47,237 nt of DNA from an uncultured Prevotella sp. (GCA_944320675.1 CALUIJ010000047.1:1-47237), one strand, 5' to 3'. Shown: positions 25,567 through 34,960, counted from the stretch's first letter. Notes: generated by a model not told the origin, from the sequence alone. A program made the numbers and translations.

Positions 25567-26616
25567 ATGAGAGAATACGACATACGCAGGCCTGACGGCA
25601 CTATGAGAGCCGAAATACAGGCTAAGATAGACAACTTGAACAAACCTAAAGGTTCGCTCGGCAGGCTTGAAAGTCTGGCCGCGCAAATATGCCTCATACA
25701 GCAGACGCTGACGCCGCGGCTCAACCGGCCTTGCCACCTGCTGTTCGGCGCGGACCACGGAATCGAGCGTGAAGGCGTAAGCGTGTCACCGCGCGAAGTG
25801 ACATGGCAGCAGATGGTGAACTTCGCAAACGGCGGCGGCGGCGTGAACATGTTTTGCCGCCAGCACGGCTTTAAGCTGTTTCTGGTCGACATCGGCGTAG
25901 ACCACGACTTATCGGGATGCGACGGCATAATATGCAAGAAAATAGCCTACGGCACGAACAACTTCCTTTACGGCCCGGCAATGGACGACGGACAACTTGA
26001 AACGGCGCTGGACACCGGAGCGGCCCTCGTCGACGAATGCCGAGAAGAAGGATGCGACATAATCAGCATCGGCGAAATGGGCATAGCCAACACGTCGCCG
26101 TCAAGCATCTGGATGAGCCTGCTCGGGCATGTGCCTCTTGAAGAATGCGTAGGCGCAGGCGCAGGACTCGACAACGACGGCATAAGGCACAAATACGGAA
26201 TACTCGCCGAAGCGGTCGGGCGGTACAAGGAAAGCGCCGAAAGGCACGACGACGCGCTAAACATAATACGATATTTCGGAGGCTTCGAGATGGCAGGCGC
26301 AATAGGCGCCATGCTTAGGGCCGCCGAACTGCGCATGGCCATACTGGTCGACGGATTCATAATGACCGCTTGCGCACTGGCCGCGTCAAGGCTTTACCCC
26401 GAATCGCTTGACTACATGATATTCGGACACGTCGGCGACGAAGGGGGACACAGGCGGCTGCTCGGCCTGCTTAAGGCATCGCCCGTACTCGACCTCGGCC
26501 TTAGGCTCGGCGAAGGCACAGGGGCGATATGCGCCTTCCCGATAATCGACAGCGCTGTAAGAATGATTAACGAAATGAATAATTTTGACAATGCGCATAT
26601 CACTAAATACTTCTAA
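25567..26616 (+). CDS. cobT: Nicotinate-nucleotide--dimethylbenzimidazole phosphoribosyltransferase
   Basis: CobT activates the lower-ligand base as alpha-ribazole phosphate from nicotinate mononucleotide. The 349 residues are the normal length. Visible are KIDNLNKPKGSLGRLESLAA (family N-terminus), FGADHGIEREGVS, EMGIANTSPSS, and LDNDGIRHKYGI, followed by FGGFEMAGAIGAMLRAAELR and the C-terminal GEGTGAICAFPIIDSAVRMI with the catalytic glutamate region (GEGTGA). It overlaps cobS by 26 bases. Confidence 0.95.
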   Translation: MREYDIRRPDGTMRAEIQAKIDNLNKPKGSLGRLESLAAQICLIQQTLTPRLNRPCHLLFGADHGIEREGVSVSPREVTWQQMVNFANGGGGVNMFCRQHGFKLFLVDIGVDHDLSGCDGIICKKIAYGTNNFLYGPAMDDGQLETALDTGAALVDECREEGCDIISIGEMGIANTSPSSIWMSLLGHVPLEECVGAGAGLDNDGIRHKYGILAEAVGRYKESAERHDDALNIIRYFGGFEMAGAIGAMLRAAELRMAILVDGFIMTACALAASRLYPESLDYMIFGHVGDEGGHRRLLGLLKASPVLDLGLRLGEGTGAICAFPIIDSAVRMINEMNNFDNAHITKYF

Positions 26617-27412
26617 TAAATGGTACGACAACATTTGGGCGGCTTTCATCTTCTTCACACGCCTGCCGCTTTGGCGCATATATCAGCCGAGGCCCGAATG
26701 CTATAGGTCGGTCGTCGAGTATTGGCCGTTGGTAGGCTGGTTCACCGGAGCCGTCATGGGGGCTGTGATCTATTTCGGCGGAATGATCTTCCCCCACACA
26801 ATCGCCGTGCTGCTGGCCATTGCCTCACGGATACTGCTCACAGGGGCGTTGCACGAAGACGGACTGGCCGACTTTCTCGACGGATTCGGCGGAGGAGCCG
26901 GCTATCGCAAACGCATTCTCGACATAATGAAGGACTCGCACATCGGCACGTACGGTGTCGTCGGACTTGTCGTTTACGTTCTCTTGCTGTTCTTCTCATT
27001 GTCAGCCATGCCTGCCGCATTGGCTGCGCTTACCGTTTTCGCCGCCGACCCTTTCTGCAAGATGGTTTCAGGCCAGTTGGTATCAATGATGCCCTACGCA
27101 CGCACCGAGGAGGAATCAAAGGCACACGTGGTTTACCGTAAGATATCCGTTAAGGCGGGTTTACGCCTTTTCGTCCAAGGCGTGCTTCCGCTCGCCTTGC
27201 TTCTTTACGCAACAGGCGGCATGCTGCGTTGGGACTTGCTCGTATTCGTGCCGTGCGTTACGATGTATTTCCTGTACTTGCTGATTTGGCACAAGCTCAA
27301 GGGATATACGGGCGACTGTTGCGGCGCGATGTTCCTGCTGACGGAACTGTCATTCTATATTTCAGCCACATACCAGTTTACAAACAATAAAGCATTATGG
27401 ACATTGTTTTAA
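26591..27412 (+). CDS. cobS: Adenosylcobinamide-GDP ribazoletransferase (cobalamin synthase)
   Basis: CobS joins adenosylcobinamide-GDP with alpha-ribazole (phosphate) in the inner membrane. The 273-residue protein has several membrane segments (MGAVIYFGGMIFPHTIAVLL, VVGLVVYVLLLFFSLSAMPA, LVFVPCVTMYFLYLLIW) and the family motif GALHEDGLADFLDGFGGGAG, whose acidic residues bind Mg and GDP. The late GYTGDCCGAMFLLTELSFYI is also typical. ATG at 26591 is preferred to the TTG two codons earlier. Overlap with cobT and cobC shows one operon. Confidence 0.95.
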   Translation: MRISLNTSNKWYDNIWAAFIFFTRLPLWRIYQPRPECYRSVVEYWPLVGWFTGAVMGAVIYFGGMIFPHTIAVLLAIASRILLTGALHEDGLADFLDGFGGGAGYRKRILDIMKDSHIGTYGVVGLVVYVLLLFFSLSAMPAALAALTVFAADPFCKMVSGQLVSMMPYARTEEESKAHVVYRKISVKAGLRLFVQGVLPLALLLYATGGMLRWDLLVFVPCVTMYFLYLLIWHKLKGYTGDCCGAMFLLTELSFYISATYQFTNNKALWTLF

Positions 27413-27924
27413 TAAGGCATACAAGCGTCGGAGTGCCTAAAGGCACTTGCTACGGATGGAGCGACGTGCCCGTGGCCGACTCGTTCGAGAAAGAGGCCGC
27501 CGAAACAAGGATGAACCTTAAAGACGACACCTTCGACGCCGTTTTCTCATCGCCGCTTACGCGCGCGGCGAAGCTGGCCGCCTTCTGCGGCTACGACAAG
27601 CCTATAATAGACGAACGGCTGAAGGAAATGAACATGGGCGACTGGGAAATGAAACTGTTTGACGAAATCGAAGACGAGAACCTGCAAAAGTGGTATGACG
27701 ACTACATGCATCTCGCCGCCACCAACGGCGAAAGTTTTCCCGACCTATACGCAAGGGTGTCATCGTTTCTCGACGAACTTAAAGCCAAGCCTTACCGCAA
27801 GGTCGCCGTTTTCGCGCATGGCGGCGTGCTGATATGCGCCGGCATATACGGAGGGCTTTTCGCTGAAGAAAACTGTTTCAGGCACCTCGTGCCATACGGA
27901 GGGATAGAAAGGATTAACATTTAG
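27397..27924 (+). CDS. cobC: Histidine phosphatase, probable alpha-ribazole phosphatase
   Basis: A histidine phosphatase superfamily member, which in this place most likely removes phosphate from alpha-ribazole-5'-phosphate or adenosylcobalamin-5'-phosphate. The 175 residues begin IVLIRHTSVGVPKGTCYGWS: the phosphoacceptor histidine is H8 in RHT (RHG in most members; RHT is common in CobC). FSSPLTRAAKLA has the second arginine, LKEMNMGDWEMKLFDEI the acidic region, and VFAHGGVLICAG the second histidine. It starts inside the end of cobS. Confidence 0.88.
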   Translation: MDIVLIRHTSVGVPKGTCYGWSDVPVADSFEKEAAETRMNLKDDTFDAVFSSPLTRAAKLAAFCGYDKPIIDERLKEMNMGDWEMKLFDEIEDENLQKWYDDYMHLAATNGESFPDLYARVSSFLDELKAKPYRKVAVFAHGGVLICAGIYGGLFAEENCFRHLVPYGGIERINI

Positions 27925-27934
27925 CAGAAAGAGT

Positions 27935-28528
27935 ATGACCGACGAACAACTAATCAAGACATCCGAGCAATGCCAAAACCGCGCGCATGAATTGCTGCAC
28001 GACATGGGACTGACTGACATTTTCGCCAACGCCGGCATTGAAGCACACACCGTAGGCTCGCTGGCAATGGGGCTGCTCTTCAACCATCTTGACATCGACC
28101 TGCATGTCTACTCGCCGTCTGTAACCGTAAAAGAGAGCTTTGGCGTTATGGCAAGCGTGGCGGATAACGAATGCGTGGAAAAAGTTGAATGCCGCAACCT
28201 GCTCAACACCGAAGAGGCCTGCATGGAATGGCACTTCCAAGCAAACGACAAGCACGGCGGCTCATGGCAGATAGACATAATACACATCGTAAAAGGCTCA
28301 CGCTACGACGGATTCTTCGAACGTGTGGCCGATAGGATAAAAAGGGCCTTAACTGACGAAACACGCCTCGCCATACTACGCCTGAAATCAGAAACACCGG
28401 CAAACGAGCACATAATGGGTATTGAGTACTACCAAGCCGTATTGCGCGACGGCGTAAGGACATGGCATGACTTTTGCGACTGGCGTAAACGTCACGCTGC
28501 CTGCGGAATAACTGAATGGATGCCATGA
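27935..28528 (+). CDS. Nucleotidyltransferase-fold protein of unknown function
   Basis: A 197-residue cytoplasmic protein ten bases after cobC. It has the nucleotidyltransferase signature: GSLAMGLLFNHLDIDLHVYS (GS, then D-I-D metal ligands at about residues 52-54) and a third acidic strand in WQIDIIHI. This is the pattern of minimal nucleotidyltransferases and of DNA polymerase beta-type enzymes. The C-terminal part is helical (RVADRIKRALTDETRLAILR) and ends HDFCDWRKRHAACGITEWMP. Position in the cob operon could mean a link to nucleotide-loop metabolism or simply co-transcription; no substrate can be named. It converges with comF. Confidence 0.7.
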   Translation: MTDEQLIKTSEQCQNRAHELLHDMGLTDIFANAGIEAHTVGSLAMGLLFNHLDIDLHVYSPSVTVKESFGVMASVADNECVEKVECRNLLNTEEACMEWHFQANDKHGGSWQIDIIHIVKGSRYDGFFERVADRIKRALTDETRLAILRLKSETPANEHIMGIEYYQAVLRDGVRTWHDFCDWRKRHAACGITEWMP

Positions 28529-28543
28529 ACAAGGAGCGTAACG

Positions 28544-29242
28544 TCATGTCTTAGTGAAACCTAACGACATGACGCTGAATCTCGACGCGCCACACTTCGC
28601 AAGTTCATCAGCACACGAGATAACCGTCGCCCCCGTCGTAACAACATCGTCGACAATCAGGACATGCTTGCCTTTCAAGTCATTTTTGCCTTTTAATACA
28701 AAAACGTCCCGAACGTTTTCATTTCTCTGCCAACGGTTCATGTGGGTCTGGCTGGCTGTGAACGACTTGCGTTTCACTACATTGTCCTTTATCGGTAAAG
28801 ATGTTATCCCGCTCACGCCATGGGCAATCTCCATGCTTTGGTTGTATCCTCTTTTCAGTTTTCTTTTTCTTGCAAGCGGTATCGGCACTATCATGTCAAC
28901 ATCGTCGAAAAAGCCGTTGCGCATGAATTCGTTAGCCGCGAAACGCCCCATCAGTTCCCCGATCTCAGGATGGTCAAGATACTTCAATGAATAAATCATC
29001 CTGCTTGAATCGGAATGGGCCCTGTAAAAGAACAACGCGGCGGCTTTCTCTATCGGGATGCGTCCCCAAAACAACTTGGCCATTTCGTTTTCATACGGCG
29101 TTGCGGAATAATTGGTTCGCGGCAAGTCGAAATTGCACGACGAACAAATAACATATTCGCCTACGGCGAGTCTGCAACCGCACATTACACATTGTTTCGG
29201 CGCAATAAGATTGATAAATCTTAAGGCTAACGTCCCTAACAC
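28544..29242 (-). CDS. comF: ComF family phosphoribosyltransferase-like protein
   Basis: ComF proteins are linked to DNA uptake and recycling. The 232 residues show an N-terminal zinc-finger-like double CxxC (CVMCG at about 18-22 and CSSC at about 33-36) and a C-terminal type I PRTase domain with VLIVDDVVTTGATVISCADE, the PRPP loop. PIPLARKRKLKRGYNQSMEI is another family signature. The start is a GTG at 29242. It follows proS across a repeat-rich gap. Whether it has a competence role in this organism is unknown. Confidence 0.9.
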   Translation of the reverse strand: MLGTLALRFINLIAPKQCVMCGCRLAVGEYVICSSCNFDLPRTNYSATPYENEMAKLFWGRIPIEKAAALFFYRAHSDSSRMIYSLKYLDHPEIGELMGRFAANEFMRNGFFDDVDMIVPIPLARKRKLKRGYNQSMEIAHGVSGITSLPIKDNVVKRKSFTASQTHMNRWQRNENVRDVFVLKGKNDLKGKHVLIVDDVVTTGATVISCADELAKCGASRFSVMSLGFTKT

Positions 29243-29246
29243 GGCT

Positions 29247-29390
29247 TTTCAAGTTAAGAGTTAAGAATTAAGAATTAAGAGTTAAGAGTTTCTTGAATTA
29301 AGAATTAAGAGTTAAACATTAGGAAGTGATAATATATGGCAAACAGCCGGTCTGACTTCCTTAATACCTAACTCTTAATTCTTCATTAGA
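29247..29390. repeat. TTAAGA-rich repeats with a long inverted repeat
   Basis: The gap between proS and comF contains repeated AATTAAGA and AGTTAAGA words at about 29250-29314. AGAATTAAGAGTTA (29301-29314) pairs perfectly with TAACTCTTAATTCT (29369-29382), and nested within it AGGAAGT (29321-29327) pairs with ACTTCCT (29355-29361). The element may fold into a long stem-loop in the proS-comF transcript. Confidence 0.6.
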
Positions 29391-30872
29391 TTAATAACTT
29401 CTGGCTATGATGACCCTTTGCTTGGCCGGCTTGCCTGAAACCATGTCAATGCCTTCGGTCTGCTCGACTCCAAAAGGAACGCAACGTATCGTCGCCTGCG
29501 TCTCTTCCTTAATGCGTGCTTCGGTCTCAGGCGTACCGTCCCAATGACAGAGGAAGAAGCCGCCGTCCTTTATACGCTCCTTGAACTCGGCATAATTGTC
29601 ACATTCGTATATACGCGCGTCACGATAAGCCTTAGCCTTGTCAAACATGTTTTGTTGTATGTCCTTAAGCAACCGTTCAACCCTTTCTACAATACCGTCA
29701 ACAGGCACGGTTTCTTTTTCCAAAGTATCACGGCGCATTATTTCAAGAGTGTTGTTTTCAAGGTCGCGTCCTCCCATGACCAGACGCACCGGCACGCCTT
29801 TCAACTCATAGTCGGCAAATTTGAAACCGGGACGCTTGTTGTCTGCGTCATCATATTTCACAGATACGCCGGCCTCACGCAAAGCATTGATTATCGGCGT
29901 AAGCCTGTCTGTTATGGCCTTCAACTGGTCAGCACCCTTTGTTATCGGTATTATCACGACTTGAATAGGAGCAAGCATAGGCGGCAGGACGAGGCCGTTG
30001 TCATCCGAATGGGTCATAATCAAGGCTCCGATAAGACGTGTCGACACACCCCATGACGTAGCCCATACGTATTCAGGCTTATTCTCCTTATTCAGGTAAG
30101 TCACGTCAAAAGCCTTGGCGAAATTCTGCCCGAGGAAATGGCTCGTTCCGCTCTGAAGAGCTTTTCCGTCCTGCATCATAGCTTCAATCGTATAAGTATT
30201 AAGCGCGCCGGCAAAACGCTCGGTCTCGCTCTTCACTCCCTGCACGACAGGTACGGCCATCCATTTCTCAGCGAAATCGGCATAAACATGAAGCATCTTC
30301 CGGGCTTCGTCCTCGGCCTCTTCGCGAGTGGCATGAGCCGTATGCCCTTCCTGCCAAAGAAACTCTGAAGTACGCAGGAACGGACGTGTGCGCATTTCCC
30401 AGCGCATTACGTTACACCATTGGTTGCACATCAGAGGCAGGTCGCGGTAAGAATGTATCCAATTCTTATAAGTGTTCCATATTATAGTTTCCGATGTCGG
30501 GCGTATGATCAGCTCTTCCTCAAGCCTTGCGGCAGGATCGACTTCAACGCCGCTCTTATCTTCCTTGGCACGCAAACGATAATGGGTCACCACCGCACAT
30601 TCCTTTGCGAACCCCTCAACATGCTCAGCCTCACGGGAAAGGAATGATTTAGGTATCAACAATGGGAAATATGCGTTTTGCGCCCCCGTCTCCTTAAACA
30701 TCTTGTCAAGTTGGTGCTGCATTTTTTCCCAAATGGCGTAGCCGTATGGTTTTATCACCATGCATCCACGCACGGCAGACTGCTCTGCAAGGTCGGCCTT
30801 TGTAACCAGATCGTTGTACCACTGACTGTAGTTGTCAGCCCTTTTTGTCAAGTCTTTTAATTCTTTTGCCAT
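29391..30872 (-). CDS. proS: Prolyl-tRNA synthetase, archaeal/eukaryotic type
   Basis: Charges tRNA-Pro. The protein has 493 residues from [20 protein letters not shown], the usual size for ProRS of the archaeal-like class found in Bacteroidetes; a longer start at 30917 adds a non-conserved leader. Class II motifs are visible: motif 1 region [20 protein letters not shown], motif 2 [20 protein letters not shown], motif 3 region with [22 protein letters not shown]-terminal extension follows, ending in [10 protein letters not shown]. No bacterial editing insert is present, consistent with this class. Confidence 0.96.
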   Translation of the reverse strand: MAKELKDLTKRADNYSQWYNDLVTKADLAEQSAVRGCMVIKPYGYAIWEKMQHQLDKMFKETGAQNAYFPLLIPKSFLSREAEHVEGFAKECAVVTHYRLRAKEDKSGVEVDPAARLEEELIIRPTSETIIWNTYKNWIHSYRDLPLMCNQWCNVMRWEMRTRPFLRTSEFLWQEGHTAHATREEAEDEARKMLHVYADFAEKWMAVPVVQGVKSETERFAGALNTYTIEAMMQDGKALQSGTSHFLGQNFAKAFDVTYLNKENKPEYVWATSWGVSTRLIGALIMTHSDDNGLVLPPMLAPIQVVIIPITKGADQLKAITDRLTPIINALREAGVSVKYDDADNKRPGFKFADYELKGVPVRLVMGGRDLENNTLEIMRRDTLEKETVPVDGIVERVERLLKDIQQNMFDKAKAYRDARIYECDNYAEFKERIKDGGFFLCHWDGTPETEARIKEETQATIRCVPFGVEQTEGIDMVSGKPAKQRVIIARSY

Positions 30873-30904
30873 GATAAAAATACTTGTTTTAACAAATTTG
30901 GTTG

Positions 30905-30912
30905 CAAACTTA
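30905..30912 (-). promoter_or_regulatory. -7 element of proS
   Basis: TAAGTTTG on the minus strand at 30912-30905, 33 bases before the chosen proS start. No matching -33 element was found. Confidence 0.45.
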
Positions 30913-31126
30913 CACAAATTTTACCTAATACTGAAATAATCAGCTGATTTTCATCACCAAAGCATACTTGTAATAAGCAAATGGCGCCAACCGCAGATAC
31001 ATGAACAACAATAAACCTTTAGTTCTGTTTTACGAACAAACTGAAACATACGATTCTTATTTTTATACGAAAAATCATCATTTCGTGCTTTAATGCTATA
31101 CAATTCACAATTTAAGAATAAAACAA

Positions 31127-31158
31127 GTTGCCGTAATCGAAAAATATTAGTAAATTTG
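31127..31158 (+). promoter_or_regulatory. Promoter of the threonine operon
   Basis: GTTG (31127-31130), 20 bases, TAAATTTG (31151-31158). The -7 is perfect and the -33 has the TTG core. Start point near 31165. Confidence 0.6.
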
Positions 31159-31185
31159 TCGCCAATTAAACCAACTTGGAATAAA

Positions 31186-31211
31186 GCCCTATTTGTTTTA
31201 GGGCACCCCTA
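31186..31211 (+). promoter_or_regulatory. Leader hairpins before thrA
   Basis: GCCCTA (31186-31191) pairs with TAGGGC (31199-31204) over a 7-base loop, and the middle TAGGG can instead pair with CCCTA (31207-31211). The two pairings exclude each other. The thrA start is about 20 bases further on, so either structure could affect translation. Confidence 0.4.
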
Positions 31212-31232
31212 TAAAAGTAAAGTCATCAAAAA

Positions 31233-33668
31233 ATGAAAGTCTTAAAATTTGGAGGAACATCCGTAGGTTCCGTTAAAAGCATCTTAAACTTAAAGAAGAT
31301 CGTAGAGGAAGCCGCAAAAAAACAACCCATAGTCGTGGTTGTAAGCGCACTTGGAGGCATTACGGACAAACTTCTGGCAACGGCCCAACTGGCACTTAAC
31401 GGCGACGAAACATACAAAACGGAATTCGAATCAATGGTGTTACGCCACCGCCAAATGATCGACGCAATCATTACAGACACTGAGATACGTGAAAATCTGT
31501 CAAATACGGTTGACGCTCTTTTCGAACAGCTGAAAAGCATTTATTACGGTGTCTACCTAATCCACGACCTGAGCGAAAAGACCCAGAACGCCATAGTAAG
31601 CTACGGCGAACGCCTAAGCTCAAACATAACGGCCACGCTCATCAAAAACGCAAAACTGTATGACGCAAGGGATTTCATCCAAACGGAATATAAAAACAAC
31701 AAGCATACTCTTGACAGTGAACTTACCAACAAACTGGTAGGCAAAGCCTTTGAGGACTTACCGGGGATTTCAGTTGTGCCAGGTTTCATAAGCCGCGACG
31801 AACATACCGGGGAAACGACCAACTTGGGACGTGGCGGCAGCGATTACACGGCGGCAATAATAGCCGCCGCGCTAAATGCCGAAGTGCTTGAAATATGGAC
31901 AGATGTCGACGGATTCATGACTGCGGATCCCAAAGTAATACACACGGCATACACGATAAACGAACTCAGCTACAAAGAGGCAATGGAGCTTTGCAACTTT
32001 GGCGCAAAAGTCGTGTATCCCCCCACCATTTACCCCGTATGCGTGAAAAACATACCGATAAAGGTAAAAAACACATTCAACCCGGACAACCCCGGCACAA
32101 TAATAAAAGAAAAGATCCACAATGACAAAAAAGTCATAAAAGGAATCTCAAGCATCAGCGGCACTACGCTGTTAACAGTGACAGGACTTTCCATGGTCGG
32201 TGTTATCGGCGTGAACCGCCGCATATTCACCGCGCTTGCAACCAACGGGATATCGGTGTTCTTAGTCAGCCAGGCTTCATCCGAAAACTCCACATCAATA
32301 GCCGTAAAAGACTCTGACGCAGGCAAGGCGGTCGAAGTACTCAACGATGAATTTGCAAAGGAAATAGAGACCGGGGCCATGTTCCCGGTACACGCAGAAA
32401 GCGGTCTCGCCACAATAGCCATTGTAGGCGGAAACATGAAACACACCCCGGGCATAGCAGGCAAACTGTTCGGTACGCTGGGCCGAAGCGGTATCAATGT
32501 CATAGCATGCGCGCAGGGAGCTTTTGAGACCAACATTTCGTTTGTCGTGGACGGTAAGAACTTACGTAAGTCGCTCAATGTGCTCCATGACTCGTTCTTC
32601 CTTTCAGAATACAATGTGCTCAACCTGTTCATCTGCGGAGTCGGAACTGTAGGGAACAAACTGATAGAACAAATCAGGTCGCAATATGAGGAACTTAAGC
32701 AAAACAGGCGACTGAAACTTAACGTTGTCGGTATTGCAAGCAGCAGCCGCGCCGTATTCAACCGTGACGGCATTGATCTTGACAACTATCGGGAACTGCT
32801 GGAAAACGCTGAGAGCAGCAACAACAGCCGCCTGCTAAAGGAAGTGGTCGGAATGAACATCTTTAATAGTGTATTCGTTGACTGTACCGCAAGCAAGGAG
32901 GTAGCGGAACTGTACCAAAAATTCCTCGAGCATAACATTTCCGTAATAGCAGCTAACAAGATTGCCGCATCTTCAGATTACGACAGCTATGCAAAGCTGA
33001 AAAAAACGGCATTGGCACGTGGCGTTAAGTTCCGTTTTGAGACAAACGTCGGGGCGGGATTGCCAATTATCGGGACAATTAACGACTTATGCAATTCAGG
33101 TGATAAAATACTGAAAATAGAAGCAGTACTAAGCGGTACGCTTAACTTCATATTCAACGAAATTTCCGAGAACGTTCCATTCTCTGAAACGGTCAGACGC
33201 GCAAAAGAGCAAGGATACAGTGAGCCCGACCCACGAATCGACCTCAGCGGGACTGACGTAATACGCAAACTGGTCATACTTACACGTGAAGCCGGATATA
33301 AAGTTGAAATTGACGACGTTGAAAAACATTTGTTTATACCTGAGTCGCTATTCAACGGCACCTTGGAAGAATTTTGGAGCAATCTGCCAAAACTTGACTC
33401 TGACTTTGAAATTCGCCGTAAGAAAATTGAATCTGAAGGCAAACGCTGGCGGTTTGTAGCAAAAATGGAATATGGGCGGACAAGCGTGTCATTGCAAGCC
33501 GTTGAAAAAGACCATCCGTTTTACAATCTCGAAGGTTCAAACAACATCGTAATGCTAACGACGGAACGCTACAAGGAATACCCCATGCTGATTCAGGGCT
33601 ATGGCGCGGGAGCAAGCGTAACCGCGGCAGGAGTGTTCGCTAACATAATGAGCATAGCCAACATTTAA
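31233..33668 (+). CDS. thrA: Bifunctional aspartate kinase / homoserine dehydrogenase
   Basis: Performs the first and third steps from aspartate to homoserine. The 811 residues divide into an aspartokinase domain (KFGGTSVGSVKSILNLKKIV at 4-23, GRGGSDYTAAIIAAAL), an ACT regulatory region (about 310-460, with VTGLSMVGVIGVNRRIFTAL) and a homoserine dehydrogenase domain (FICGVGTVGNKLIEQIRSQY for NAD(P) binding, GAGLPIIGTINDL and GTLNFIFNEISENVPFSETV). Length is normal for ThrA. ACT domains imply feedback inhibition, probably by threonine. First gene of thrA-apgM-thrC. Confidence 0.96.
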   Translation: MKVLKFGGTSVGSVKSILNLKKIVEEAAKKQPIVVVVSALGGITDKLLATAQLALNGDETYKTEFESMVLRHRQMIDAIITDTEIRENLSNTVDALFEQLKSIYYGVYLIHDLSEKTQNAIVSYGERLSSNITATLIKNAKLYDARDFIQTEYKNNKHTLDSELTNKLVGKAFEDLPGISVVPGFISRDEHTGETTNLGRGGSDYTAAIIAAALNAEVLEIWTDVDGFMTADPKVIHTAYTINELSYKEAMELCNFGAKVVYPPTIYPVCVKNIPIKVKNTFNPDNPGTIIKEKIHNDKKVIKGISSISGTTLLTVTGLSMVGVIGVNRRIFTALATNGISVFLVSQASSENSTSIAVKDSDAGKAVEVLNDEFAKEIETGAMFPVHAESGLATIAIVGGNMKHTPGIAGKLFGTLGRSGINVIACAQGAFETNISFVVDGKNLRKSLNVLHDSFFLSEYNVLNLFICGVGTVGNKLIEQIRSQYEELKQNRRLKLNVVGIASSSRAVFNRDGIDLDNYRELLENAESSNNSRLLKEVVGMNIFNSVFVDCTASKEVAELYQKFLEHNISVIAANKIAASSDYDSYAKLKKTALARGVKFRFETNVGAGLPIIGTINDLCNSGDKILKIEAVLSGTLNFIFNEISENVPFSETVRRAKEQGYSEPDPRIDLSGTDVIRKLVILTREAGYKVEIDDVEKHLFIPESLFNGTLEEFWSNLPKLDSDFEIRRKKIESEGKRWRFVAKMEYGRTSVSLQAVEKDHPFYNLEGSNNIVMLTTERYKEYPMLIQGYGAGASVTAAGVFANIMSIANI

Positions 33669-33702
33669 GTAAGAGAAACAAGTCCAACCACCTCAAACCA
33701 CA

Positions 33703-34947
33703 ATGAAGCATATTATAATATTAGGTGACGGCATGGCGGATCACCCTATAAGGAGGCTTAACGGAATGACCCCTTTGCAATACGCCGACAAGGCAAACAT
33801 GGACATGTTGGCACGCAATGGCAAAACAGGGCGCCTGATCACAATACCTGACGGATTCTTACCAGGGAGCGAAGTCGCCAATACCGCGATATTAGGATAT
33901 GACCTAAACTTGGTCTACGAAGGACGGGGCCCGTTGGAAGCGGCAAGCATAGGTTACGACATGCGCGATGACGATTTCGCCTTGCGGTGCAATATCGTGA
34001 CATTGGCCGACGGAAAGATAAAAAAACATAACGGCGGACACCTGACGACCGACGAAGGCGACACTTTAATAAAGTATTTAAACTCAAAACTCGGATGTGA
34101 GGACATACAATTCTTAACCGGCACCCAATACCGCCACCTACTTGTAATCCGCAAAGGTAACAAACATATCATGTGCGCCCCGCCTCATGACCATCCGGAC
34201 GAACCTTGGCAACCAATTATGGCAAAGCCTGAGCCCGGATGGGAGAACAAGAATGACGGAGAGCGCATGACGGGACAAGAAACGGCCGACCTGATTAACA
34301 ATCTCATAATAGAATCACAAAAGCTGTTAAAAGAGCATCCTCTAAATAAAGAAAAAACATCAAAAGGCAAAGACGCTGCCAACAGTATATGGCCGTGGGG
34401 AGGCGGTTACAGGCCTAAAATGAAAAAACTTACAGACATTTACCCACAAATAAGACAGGGGGCCGTAATCTCAGCCGTAGACCTCATACGCGGAATCGGG
34501 CACTATGCAGGATTGAACATTATAAAAGTAAAAGGCGCGACCGGACTTGCAGACACCGATTATGAAGCAAAAGCCCAAGCCGCACTTAAGGCCTTGCGTA
34601 CGAACGATTTCGTATTCCTACACATTGAAGCCAGTGATGAGGCCGGACATGACGGCGACCTTGAACTGAAAATCAAGACAATAGAAAATCTTGACAAAAG
34701 AATTGTCGGGCCGATTTATAAAGAGATAAAGACTTGGCGGGATACGCCTGTGCGAATCGCCATCCTGCCGGACCACCCCACCCCTGTGGAAATACGCACA
34801 CACGTCAACAAGCCTGTGCCATTCGTAATTTGGGATTCAAACATAGTACCCGACGACGTAGACACTTATGACGAAGTAAGTTGCGCCGGTGGAGGTTACG
34901 GAATGCTTAGACTTGGAGAATTCATGGACATATTCTTAAATCCTTGA
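33703..34947 (+). CDS. apgM: ApgM-type phosphoglycerate mutase homologue, candidate homoserine kinase
   Basis: A 414-residue member of the alkaline phosphatase metalloenzyme superfamily, in the group of cofactor-independent (archaeal-type) phosphoglycerate mutases. Visible are the metal site GDGMADHPIR at the N-terminus, the nucleophile region LPGSEVANTAILGYD (Ser), HIEASDEAGHDGDLELK and PDHPTPVEIRTH. It lies between thrA and thrC, where a homoserine kinase is needed, and no thrB-type GHMP kinase is present in the window. A TIGRFAM model of this subgroup in Bacteroides and Desulfovibrio is named a proposed homoserine kinase (recalled). I could not distinguish mutase from kinase activity from sequence. 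Confidence 0.85.
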   Translation: MKHIIILGDGMADHPIRRLNGMTPLQYADKANMDMLARNGKTGRLITIPDGFLPGSEVANTAILGYDLNLVYEGRGPLEAASIGYDMRDDDFALRCNIVTLADGKIKKHNGGHLTTDEGDTLIKYLNSKLGCEDIQFLTGTQYRHLLVIRKGNKHIMCAPPHDHPDEPWQPIMAKPEPGWENKNDGERMTGQETADLINNLIIESQKLLKEHPLNKEKTSKGKDAANSIWPWGGGYRPKMKKLTDIYPQIRQGAVISAVDLIRGIGHYAGLNIIKVKGATGLADTDYEAKAQAALKALRTNDFVFLHIEASDEAGHDGDLELKIKTIENLDKRIVGPIYKEIKTWRDTPVRIAILPDHPTPVEIRTHVNKPVPFVIWDSNIVPDDVDTYDEVSCAGGGYGMLRLGEFMDIFLNP

Positions 34948-34960
34948 AAACGTAAAGAAC

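Larger units (their letters stand above)
30873..31232. other. Divergent region between proS and thrA
   Basis: About 360 bases with no gene. It has a weak -7 for proS on the minus strand, the thrA promoter, a thrA leader with alternative hairpins and AT-rich spacer in which sequence like TTTTTATACGAAAAAT resembles the 22-bp-repeat material seen at 24600. No tRNA was seen. Confidence 0.5.

Noticed and set aside
31165..31232. Threonine leader peptide attenuator
   Set aside because: No start codon with a run of threonine or isoleucine codons lies in the leader, and no T-run terminator follows the hairpin.
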